Position numbers and translations under genes: made by a program | The notes under the pieces: model-generated | What the model was told of the DNA's origin: nothing | Database searches by the model: none | What the model saw: the letters and a program-made list of their open reading frames with translations, nothing else | Shown: piece by piece, positions 12,101 to 24,100 of the stretch | Layout of the letters: each line of letters starts with the position of its first letter | Position numbering within the stretch: the first letter of the stretch is position 1 | NCBI GenBank assembly: GCA_037349105.1 | Contig: JAYJMM010000119.1 | Location: 310,001-374,000 of the forward strand | Direction: 5' to 3' | From: Limnomonas spitsbergensis | Taxonomy: Eukaryota; Chlorophyta; Chlorophyceae; Chlamydomonadales | Length of the DNA: 64,000 nucleotides

Positions 12101-15100
12101 GGGTTGAGGTTTCAGGGGCTCCAAGGTCTGAGGTCAGGGTTCAAAAATCACAATTCAGGAGTTCGGAGTTCAGGAGTACAGGGATAGTGGGTGCAGGGTT
12201 CAAAGGTTCAGAGGTCAGAGAGGCCTGGGGCGTGGGAGGGTTGAAAAAGGGCATCCCCTCCTCAGGGCACACATATTTAATGAGTGTGCATCTGGAGCCT
12301 TCGTCAGGAGGATGAGGGAAAAGAGGGCAAACACATCAAGAGCTTCACGGGCCCAGGCTTCCAAGCACCCACACGAGGTACCATACATCACAATCTAGAT
12401 CTAGATCTGCACCTGGATGATCTGGATCTGCTGGCTAACTGCCGACAGCACCTCCTCGTCCAGACGGTTGAACTCATCGAAGCAGCCCCACGCGCCGCAC
12501 TTGACAAGGCCGACAAAGATGCGGCCCATGCTTTTGAAATCAAACTCCTCGTCGCAATTGAAGACAAGCACCTGGGAATGAGGCGTGTGGGGCAATGCTG
12601 ATGATGATGGCCTTCAGGAACACCTCAATGTCACTTCAGCTACACCTCAGCTACACCGGCCCATTGCCTGCAGGGCTTGATGCAGCAAGCTCTGGTGCAT
12701 GGACCACCGGGCAGAGGCGGGTCAAAGGCTTGGTCCCCATCGACCAATGGGTGGCCGTTCGGCAGCCTCTTTAAGTTGGCCTGACACACACACTATATCA
12801 ACAATCAATAAACGCCGATGGAGGTTGAGAGAGGGGTATGACGTGATGCTATGGCAGTTGCTTGTGTTTGAAAGAGCATGGGTGGCACTGTGACAGAATC
12901 CATAATGACTGAGGCACTGCCCATAAATAAATAAGGCACTGTCCTTCCAAAAGCCACAGTCATGAGCACTTTGTTTGCGTGCGCACTAGACCGCCACAGG
13001 GACCATGGAGACCCAACCACAAAAGACCTAGGAGGCCGGTGACCAAAGCAGCAGCTGGGAGTGATGCACAAATACCTGCTGGCTGAAGGCGGGCTGGGTT
13101 GAATTGGGTTGGCTAGGCTAGGCTGGGTTGAATTGGGTTGGCTAGGCTAGGCTGGGTTGAATTGGGTTGGCTAGGCTAGGCTGGGTTGAATTGGGTTGGC
13201 TAGGCTAGGCTGGGTTGAATTGGGTTGGCTAGGCTAGGCTGGGTTGAATTGGGTTGGCTAGGCTAGGCTGGGTTGAATTGGGTTGGCTAGGCTAGGCTGG
13301 GTTGAATTGGGTTGGCTAGGCTAGGCTGGGTTGAATTGGGTTGGCTAGGCTAGGCTGGGTTGAATTGGGTTGGCTAGGCTAGGCTGGGTTGAATTGGGTT
13401 GGCTAGGCTAGGCTGGGTTGAATTGGGTTGGCTAGGCTAGGCTGGGTTGAATTGGGTTGGCTAGGCTGGGCTGGGTTGAATTGGGTTGGCTAGGCTAGGC
13501 TGGGTTGAATTGGGTTGGCTAGGCTAGGCTGGGTTGAATTGGGTTGGCTAGGCTAGGCTGGGTTGAATTGGGTTGGCTAGGCTAGGCTGGGTTGAATTGG
13601 GTTGGCTAGGCTAGGCTGGGTTGAATTGGGTTGGCTAGGCTAGGCTGGGTTGAATTGGGTTGGCTAGGCTAGGCTGGGTTGAATTGGGTTGGCTAGGCTA
13701 GGCTGGGTTGAATTGGGTTGGCTAGGCTAGGCTGGGTTGAATTGGGTTGGCTAGGCTAGGCTGGGTTGAATTGGGTTGGCTAGGCTAGGCTGGGTTGAAT
13801 TGGGTTGGCTAGGCTAGGCTGGGTTGAATTGGGTTGGCTAGGCTAGGCTGGGTTGAATTGGGTTGGCTAGGCTAGGCTGGGTTGAATTGGGTTGGCTAGG
13901 CTAGGCTGGGTTGAATTGGGTTGGCTAGGCTAGGCTGGGTTGAATTGGGTTGGCTAGGCTAGGCTGGGTTGAATTGGGTTGGCTAGGCTAGGCTGGGTTA
14001 TTGCTCAAGTGTGGCTAAATCACCCCAAATCAACACAGGGCTGGAGGGCCTTATAGATCGACCCTAGCCACGGTACAAAGCTTATGGGGATTCCTCCGTC
14101 AATTGATCATAACACATTTTAAAACATGGATAACATGTACGCAACCGTCCACTAGGCCCCTGCTCACCTGTCGGGCCATGGCTTGTCCCAGGGCCTTGAC
14201 AGATTCTGTCTTCCCGGTTCCTGCAGGCCCGTAGGGGTTGCCTCCGTAGCCCAGCGCCATGCCCTGCAGACAACAACATGCCTTGTTAGAAGCCGGTTCT
14301 GATTGACGGGCATGCCATAGGGGGCATGCCATGCAAGTAACCGATGCCATTTGGGGGGCATACCAAGTACATCTTAGGGCTCCCACATTCGCATGTCCCT
14401 GGATTCCAGATGAAGCCACTGGTAGAGTGAAGGACCCCTGCCTTTTGTAGGCATGACGTCCTAGGCCCACAGGATTTGGACAGTCTACGGAATCTTGCCC
14501 TATTGCTTTATTACAGATTTTGCACCTCCACTTGCCACGGGCACATTTGCAGAGTTTTCACGGTCAGATGGCTCCATGCCCATGCCCTCTTACCTGTGTG
14601 AGCGTTAGGTAGCACTTGTCGGTCAGCGGCGTGTACACCAGCTTCTGCGCGTTGCCCTGGTACTCCCAGCTGTACTCGAACTGCGCCTCGGCCATGTGCA
14701 CAGCCACGCCCCCCTCCGGCTGCGAGTAATAGCGTAGCTGGCGCCGCCACGCCCACTCCGAGGCAGAGGAGACCTTGTGCGTGAGGAGCTGCTCACACAC
14801 GTCCACATAGTGGATGAAGTCCAGGATCAGGGCCTGAGGGAGGGGATCGACATGGGATTTAAAACAACGAGACAAGCATGATGTGGATAATCAGGGCGGT
14901 CTGGTGGGTGGATCCACAGAAAAAGGGAGAGGGCGGTAAGTTGATGTTACAAAGTTGACGCAACCACCCACAGCCTTTTGCGAAAGGGCCAGGCAGAAGG
15001 AACCGGAAGGAAACCACACACGAAAACCGAAACAAGCACCAGAGAACAAACAGAAACGCCAGCAACAGAGACAACGGACAGGCCACGGGCAACACCAAAG

Positions 15101-18100
15101 CAGAGACACATAACCAACACCAACCGACAGATAAGCAGCCAACAACAAGAATACGGACACGGAGGGGACCAGAAAGCAAAGCCAGCAGGAGCAAAAACTG
15201 AGCGGGAACCCGGAGCCAAACAAGAGCCAAGAACAGAGCCAAATGTACATCTATCCAGTCTTGACTCAGGGCTTCACGGCTTGATCCAGTGGGCAGGAGA
15301 AGGTTAATACGAATTTAAGACATTGAGTCCAGGACCTGGAATGAAATGTGAAATGCAGTTTCTGATCATGTGTTGGTGTCTCCCCACATTGCCCCCCTTC
15401 CACACAAACCTGCCCCTCCTCTCCCCCATCCCCCTTCTCTCCACTCCCCCTCCGCCTGCCCCTCCTCTCCCCCTGCCCCTCCTCTCTCCCCCCCTACCCT
15501 TCCCCTCCTCTCTCCCCCCCCTACCCCAGGCCCTCCTCTGCCCCCCCTCCCCCTGCCCCTCTGATGTCCCTGCTCCCCCCCACCTGCTTCTTCAGCTGCA
15601 GCAACGTGGCTCCTGTGTAGTCACTGCTGGCCAGCCTCTGAAGCTGACCACGCGTCTCAGACAGCAGCTTCTGCAATCCAGCACATCAAGGTTGAATGGC
15701 AGTTCGAATACGCATACAGCAATACTTGTATGGTGGTTGGGGCAGTTGCTGCTGGCCAGACTCTGAAGCTGATCGTGAATCTCAGACAGCAGCATCTGCA
15801 AACCGGCACACTACACTTGAATGGCAGTTGGAGTGTGCTTTCGACAAAATTTGAATGGCTGTTGAGACAGCTTCTCTTGGCCAGACGCTGACGCTGACCG
15901 CACGTCTCAGACAACAGCTTCTGCAATCCGGCATGACAGGCTTTAACTGCATTCGAAATAAGCTTACACCAATATTTGTGTGCTTGAATAGTTGTTGGGA
16001 CAGTCGCTGCTGGCAAGCCTCTGACGCTGACCGTGCATGTCTGACACCAGCTGCTGCAGACAGGTCCACCCTATTGTATGGGCGGGAGGCAGCCTCTCAC
16101 CTGCAAGCCGCTGGATCCTCCCTTGATGGCCGCCTCAGCACTTGCCGTAAAATTTACAGCTTCCTTGAGGCAGAGCACCTGAGAGGAGTCAACAGCAGGG
16201 GAAGGGGGGATGAGGGGAAAAGGGGCCTGCTTTATGGATGGCTTGCTTTGTGTACTAGTGTTTTCACGTGGGTATTTATATCGCAAACATGTGCTGTTAC
16301 TCCCCGCTCCCAACCGACCTGGCTCGACGCGGCCTTGAACTCGTCCGGCATGCGCCCTGCCCTGACCGCATCCAACTGCCCCATGAGCGTACGCTTCATG
16401 GCGCTGCTCAGCGTCCCCAGCCAGGTCTCAATCTGCTCCGTCACCCCAACAGCGCCCCCGGTGAACTCCACCACCTCAGTCTCCATGGACTGCATGGCGC
16501 CAATTGTGGCGTGGTCTGCGCTGAACTTGACCTTGTGGATACCGGCAAACAGCTTCTTGAGGTGGGACTGGATCACCGTGGGGTTCTTGGACTGGCCCAG
16601 GATCTCCAGCAGGTCGTCGTCGCCGAGGAAGTAAAACCTGGGAGTAGAGGGCAACCAGGATGGGAACAAACGTTTCTCTCGGTTTTCGAATCTGGCTTTC
16701 GGTGTTCGCAAACGGTGTAGGATCTCAAACAGGACAGAAATTCGAATGTTTGAATCCGTTTTGTCGAAACAGGTTATTACAGGTTTACACAAGGAGATAC
16801 ATAACAACCCAGATTTGATGCAGCAGCAGCCCTGGACAGGAGATCCCCTTCATCCGCCTACTGCAGGAATGATCCAAACTGTTGTCGTTTCATAATGGCT
16901 CACCTTGGGAAGCTGCCCCTCTTGTCTTCCAGGAAGTCCGACAGCGCCCTTTGACACACGTCCAGCTGCTGGGCCATCTGAGGTAGCTTGTCACGGATAC
17001 CTGGGATCTCCGCAAATGACACGACCTTGCCGGTTGCCTGTTGATATAAAGGAAAAGAGAGACAAATGAGGTGGCAGATTGAGTCAAAGAGATTCCCTCA
17101 AACGGCTCGTCCATGCCAGTAGCTGATGTGTGGGGGGGGAGGAGGATAAGCAAAGTGGCAGAACAGCAAGCGGGAGTGTGACGCCCAAGGCGTGGAAGTG
17201 TGAGGCCTGTTATGGTTGTTGAGGTCAAGACAGGGATCGTCACCTATCCCTTGCTCCAGGTCATTAATCACTACCAGCTCCAGAACCAGAGTCCTGGTCC
17301 CTGAACCCGCCTCAGGCTGGTCCATACCCCTACCTCCCACACCCACCCAGGACCTATAACCTTGTCACAATCCCCCTCAGTACATTGTGTGGAGTAAAGA
17401 AGGTCGTGAAAAGCTTGGGCCTGCCGCCCACCTCTAGCTGTTCCATCCCCCTACCTCCCGCACTCACCTAAGGCCTAGAGCCACGTCATCCTGACCTGTC
17501 ATTCTTCCACTCAGTATTTTGTACTTTGCGACAAATACGCAAGTACTTAATGCCCAATTCTGAAGTCCTTTGTCGAATACTGAACATTAGTAAAGCCTGG
17601 GCCCGCCACCCACCTCCAGCTGGTTCATGACACGTCGGAACTCCTCGTCCACATTCCGAAACCTCGTCTGCTGCTGCGGCAGCGCCCCGCGGGCAAAGAT
17701 GGGTTCGAGGTACACCCACTTGCGCTGGATCTGGTTGAGGAGTGCCAGGCCCTCCTGCAGGAAGCCGAACTTGCCCTCCCAATTGTTGACCTGGAGGACG
17801 GGGACAAGGAGGGGTTGGGTTTTTATAACCCTCCTAATGGGTTTAGGGCATCCAGCCAGTGTTTCCTCTTTGCTTCCTGGTGGAACAACGCTACGTTGGT
17901 TGGTTCAAAAGATAAGTGGATGCGCCACTGCCACAACCCATGTCTCGAAGAAATAGGGGGAAATCCCCGGATCCCCTGCCCCCAACCTTCAACACTAGAC
18001 CCTTAGCCCTAACATTACGCCCCTAACACTTGCCAATCGACCTTAACCCTAAACTAGGAGACCATCCTGGTGCACCGGTATGGTGCTCTGCTTTCCAAGG

Positions 18101-21100
18101 CTTGCCACGCCCAGAGCGAAATGCGTTCCCCACTCCCCATCTCATGCAAATTTAACAAGGTCTCCTCACTACGCGGAGGGACACGAAGTGGAGGGTATTT
18201 TGGGGGTCCCTCCACGCCGTGGAAGACATTTTAGGGTCCCATACCATCTGGTACCCAAATTGAGCTCGAGAGGGTTACGCCGCGGCTCTGCTGCACCTAC
18301 GGTGGAGGGCCGAGGCGTGCCCCTTTTTTGAGGATAATCCTTTATGTACAGACGTTGCGTGCAACGTGGTGGTCATAAGATTCATTATGTATTAAATTCA
18401 TTTCTGATCCAATGCACAGGTAGGCTGTACCCAGTAACCCAGCTGGTAATTTCTGCCCCTGCTGAAACCCTCCCCTGAAACCTCATCCCACTGGAAAATA
18501 AAAAGCCCCCATCATCCCCCCCCACCCCAGAAGGCCCCCATCTCTCTGGATTGTTAAGGGGTGGGCAGCACTGACCTCATCCTTGAACAGGCTGAACAGC
18601 GGCGACTGCTTGAGTGACGCCACCATGCTCTGATGGTCCCCGACCTCACTCATCACGTTGCGCCACTCCTTGATCAGGGACACCTTCTTGGTCTTACCCG
18701 CAGTCTGTGGGGGAAACAACAGACGATACAAACGGAATTCATTCATAGGGGACATGGACACATGGTGTCATGTGGGGCAAGGTTTGGTTCCAAGCAGGGC
18801 ACCCTCACAGCTGCCGGGCATAAAGTGTTCCTACGGCACCTCTCACAGGGCCTACGTTTGACTGCCATGAGAGTTAAATCCAGAGCTGGTGATAGAAATA
18901 GAGCTTGAGCCAATATCTGCCTGAGAGCCTCCTGAAAGTTAAGAGGGTAAGATTCCCCAATCAAGCCTACCCAGACGAAACAGGCTCACTCCTTACACAA
19001 AACATGAGCCTGCTTCTTTCCCCTGAACAAACGTGCCTGTCCTCACAGCACTTCCCACCCAAAACATAACATGCTCTCACTTCATTAGTACCCTCCACCG
19101 CCCCCCTCACCCCTCTCCCCTCGCCGGCGCTCCCACCTCCCTCCCTCCCCTCCTCTCTCATCTTCCACCTCTCATGCCCCTCTCTCACATCTCCCCTGTC
19201 CCTCCCCTCCCCTCCCCCCCCTCACCTGACTGGTGCTCTCACTGAGCTCAAACTCCCGCTGCAGCCCCCACAGCTTGAGCTCTGCCAGCGCCTTCCTCAT
19301 CATGGACTCTCCCTGTGCCTGCGAATCCAGCGCCTTGATCGCGTCCACGTTCTTCACGACGGCGTCGGCTGCGTCCAGGAAATGCGCGAGGGTCACGGTC
19401 TCCTTGGTGATGCCGTGGGGGCCGCTGGTCTTGAGGCCGATCAGGTTGAACATCTGGGTGGGGGGGAAGGGGCACAGGAGTACACATCGGGGGTACAGAC
19501 ACACAGCGACAAAAAGCAGTGCAGTGGTTGGATGCGTAGACGCAGAGGCAGTTACACGCACAGCTGCACATGGCGGAGTTGCAGGGTAGCACACATTTAG
19601 ATCGTATGCTGCCTTGTTCCTGGAGTCCAGGGTTTAGGGTATGTGCTGCCTTGTTCATGGCGTTGAGGGTTCAAGTCAATGCTGAAGGGCTCAGGGAGTT
19701 GAGGGTAAAGGGTCTATGCCGCAGTGTGCTCGTGGTTGAAAGGTTAAGGGCTGATACCGCAGCGTCAGGGGGGGTCACCTGTAGCCAGTGCGTGTCCTCC
19801 CATCCCGCCCCACGCATGCAACCCTTGAGGTACGGCAGGCAGCGGCTGTAGTTGTCAATCTCGTTCATGAGGATGAGCGCGATGGGGTCGTCGGCGCCCT
19901 TGCCCTCGATGGCCTTGCTCCACTTGGCCAGGAAGTCCTCGATCTTCCACACCTGGTGACCATATGCAGGCAGAGCATGTTCAGGGTGAGGGTGCCCAAA
20001 TGCCCTGCTTGCCCCACCTGGACAGAAGGTCCTCGACCTTCAAAACCTGGTTACGCGTTGAGGATTGAAGGCAGGGATTTACAGTTTAGGGTCTAGCATC
20101 TGGAACCTGAGCCACGGACCCTTGAGCCTCAGATCAGCAGGGTCTTGACCTAGTCCCCACCTGGTCGCGCATGCTCAGCCAGTCCTTGTTGGCCATCTCA
20201 TTGCGCTCCTTGAGGAACTCGGCATACCTGGAATCGGGGGGAGGGTTGAGTTAGCAGGAGTAGTAGAGTAGAGGGGGGGGTGGGAGAGTGGAGCAGTGGG
20301 GGGGGAGTGGAGTTAAGTGGAGTAGTGGAGAAGAGGGGGGAGTGGGAGAGTGGAGCAGTGGGGGGAGAGTGGAGTCAAGTGGAGTAGTGGACAAGAGGGG
20401 TGAGTGGGAGAGTGGAGCAGTGGGGGGAAAGTGGAGTTAAGTGGAGTAGTGGAGAAGAGGGGGGAGTGGGAGAGTGGAGCAGTGGGGGGAGAGTGGAGAT
20501 AACAGGAGTAGTGGAGTAGTAGGAGTGTGGAGTACAGGGGTGAGGGTTGAGCAAGGCATGGAAATTATGCCCCCTTGTTTCTTTTTTGGGGGGGGGGATA
20601 CCACTGGTCACTTCAAGTTACACCCTTCAGGAGAGCCCCTTAATGCTCAGCCTTGAACCCCCAAGAAATCAGTATGCAGAAGTGAGCTCCTACACATGTA
20701 GAAACATAAGCTTGGGCCACAAAACAGCCGATTGGCTGCCCCCCCCGCCCATCCATGCACCTGTCCCACGATGTCTTGGTCAGCGCCACATCAGCAGCCA
20801 CTTCCTCCAGGGTGGCAAAGTCCCCAATCTCCAGCTTAAAGGCCTCGGCGTCCTGCGCAGGGTGGGGCACAATACGGCACAGATCAAGCCGGCTTAATAT
20901 ACCAAGGTCGCACTATACGGCTCAAGGGTAGCCAGATGGTGCTGCCAATCTGCCATGGGTATGCAACCACAGGCAGGGAATGGAACCGGGGTCAAGGAAG
21001 CACACGTAAAGACGGAAGATACATGAAACTGTGTGCCGCATCGGCCGGGCGCAGAGAGAGGCGGCGGCCTATGCGGCACATCCATGAAGGAACAAGATTC

Positions 21101-24100
21101 CCCTGCTCACTCTGCCTTGGGACGAGATTATTTTGGTACCACTTCTCTATATAACCCATTGTTTGGTATTTGGACCAAAAGAGCCACAAGGCTCCCCCGT
21201 TAAGTTCTGTGGATCCAGCACCAGACAGTCAGACACTGACAAAATACCGTGTTGTGCTGGGTGATCAGTATCCATTTCATGTCCACCTGCTGCGGCTTGG
21301 GGATGCAGGATCACAAGGGCCTCATTAGCCCACCCTGCCCCCTTGAAACCCACCGTCTGCAGCTTGGTGCTGGAGTTGTAAAAGGGTCTAATGACTAGCC
21401 CATCCTGTGTCCCCCCCAATCCCACCTTCTGCAGCTTGGTGCTCTCCTCTCGCAGCTCCTCGATGGAGGCCGCATACTCCTCAATGCGTGTGAGCACCAC
21501 TGCGGGGTTGCCCTGCGGACCGCCCTTGGGCTTGAGCTCGTGCCAGCGGGACGCAAAGCCAGCCACCTTGCCCCTGAAGGGAGAAGGAGACATGAGGGCG
21601 ATAATATGGGGTAGGAGCTAGGCAGGGATAGGGGGGAACGAGGGAGGGGGAGAATCACAGGGGGCAGGCAGCGGGAGTTTCAGGCCGCCTTGCCCCCAAA
21701 GGACCAAGGGACAAGGGTTATGGCAATGGGAGGGGCAATGGAATCAGGCAAGGCTGAACAGCACAAATAGCAAAGGTTGCACCATCTGCAGTCCCTAGTT
21801 GGGGCTTCCTTTCGCCCCTCTCGCCCCACCTGAACTCGTCCAGCTGCTTGGCAATCACGCCCCCCAGCTGCTGCTTCTGCTCATCCAGGTGGGCATCAAA
21901 CTGCTGCAGCTGTGTCGTGAAGGCCTCCCAAGCGTTGTTCACCTCGCCCAGATCCACCACAGCATATGCAGCATCCTTGCCATTGACAGCCATGGCACGT
22001 AGCAGCTTGTTCTTCTCGTCGATGCGGCGGCGGACCTGGAGGAGGAGGGCAGGTTGGATTGAGGCCCAGGAAAAACTGGAAAATGTTGTAACGATGTTTA
22101 ACAGACGCTTGAAACGCTTCAGGGTGATGGATGAAGGGTGCTTTTCACTAGGTAAGGAACAGCACTCAGCAGATCGTGCCTCGAGCGACACAGGACGACG
22201 GAATGACTGACGTTTCGAAATGTCACGCAGAGCCGGAGCGACGATTTTCGTAGAGCCGTGTAGGAAAACTGTGCTAGGGGGGAATCGAACCCCCGTCTGT
22301 TCCGTGGCAGGGAACTATGCTACCACTATACCACTAGCACTTGTGATAGATGACATGTTGAGTGTTCCTGGGGTCAGATCATCAACATTGGCTTGCTTTC
22401 TGCCCCCTCAATCAATCTAGGCTTAGCGGCTTGGCCGCTCCCAGTCTCCCATCACAGCCTTTACCCCCGCTCTTTCAGTGGTGGAGGAGCACGCCAATGT
22501 TGTGCACCGTGCCTCCCACCGGGCTGTGGTGCACTTTTGGTCTTTTGTGCCAGACGTTGTGTCGTTGGCTCCTGTAGTCCTGTCCCCTCTGAACGGCAGA
22601 AGGTGCCCCCATCCCATCCCTTCATTGCTGTCCGGGAAGAGGGAGAGCAAGTAGCCTTGCAGCTCAACTTGTCGCCTGGGGTGACTTGGCATGGTGACAG
22701 CACTTCATTCGTGTTGCTTTTATTTAGCCGGCTCCGATCTTTGCCTGTAGGGCAGCGTCCTTTGCTGTGGCTGTCCCGGTTTAGGCGCTACTTCAAGACG
22801 CGCTTCATGCTTGAGCTCTTGGTACTTTCTTTGGGCCATGTCTTCTAGGCTTTTGGTCTCTGCCTTGACGCTGCATGTTGGAGTGCCAGGCTTTCCTTTT
22901 GTTTTGCTTGGCTTTCCAAGACTCAGGCTCTCTCTCTTAACCTCTTTCAACTTCGTAGAGTTAACTCGCTTGCCTAGGGTTTTTATTGCTCTCTCTCTTT
23001 CTTCTGAGGCTCATTTGACCTGAGCTGGGCCAGCTCTACGTTTTTCGGTTTGTCTGTCACTCTGTCTGGGATCTGGCTCTCCAGATCTAACAGTAGGGAC
23101 AACGGCTGCTCAGCGGTCGGCCCCCCGATGTACAAATCAAAATCAATCTAGGTAATTACCGGTATGTTTTGGATTTTGGACCCGACCCTTACCTGCGCTA
23201 CGGTGACGAGGCCGTCCACCATGCCCCTGGCCTCCTGCCCAGCTTTGCCAATGTCCTCCACGCTCGCCGCCGTCCGCGTGAAGAGGTCCGAGCCGTTGCG
23301 CATGAACTCCTCCACCGTCTCCTTCTCCGACACAGCCTGGAGAGAGCACAGGGACCACCGACTTACTCCGCACTTCCGCAGGCACGCCCAAAAATCCCAC
23401 GACAGACTCATCGGTGGATTCGTAACCCAAACAAATGCATACAGCATGAAATAGCATTCAGGTGTTGGAGGCACAGTTCACTCCTTCTTAACTTCGGGGG
23501 TCCTGACGCAAGAGAAAAATACCGTTGGTCTCCATTCCCAAAACATTTCCATACAAGGCCCGCAATCCACAACCCTTGTCATTCAAGTCCTCACCTTCAT
23601 CCTTTTCCCTTCGCTCCGCTTCCAGTAAAGCGCTTGGCGTGCTTGTCTATATCACCTTCCAACTCATATGCCCAGTGTCCTCCCAGGCCTCCTGCCCAGT
23701 CCCCCCCGCCCTCCTCCAAGGGCCGCAAGGCAATCCTTCACCTTCCTCCTCCGACCTTTGTGCTGGCGTGCCTGACTGCCTGTTTACGGTATATCACCTA
23801 GCACCTAAAAGCCGAGCAGACCCAGTTTCTCCCCCAGCCCTCCTGCCCAGTGTCACACAGCAATCCCTCACCTTCAACCTGAGACCTGTGTGCTGGCGTG
23901 CCTGTTTATATCACCTTCCACCTCATCAGCTCCCTTCTGCCCAGTATCCCCCCCAGCCCTCCTTCCTAGCGTTGCGTGGCCTCCTCCCTCACCTTCCTCC
24001 TCAGGCTGGTGATAAGCGCTTCCTGCAGCTTCTTCATATGCTCATCCACCGCAGCTTTGACCGGCAGCAGAGACAGCTTGTAGCAGTCAATCTGGCGGGA

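Noticed and set aside
18060..18340. CG-rich block as a transposon or regulatory island
   Set aside because: No terminal repeats, target duplication or coding match visible.
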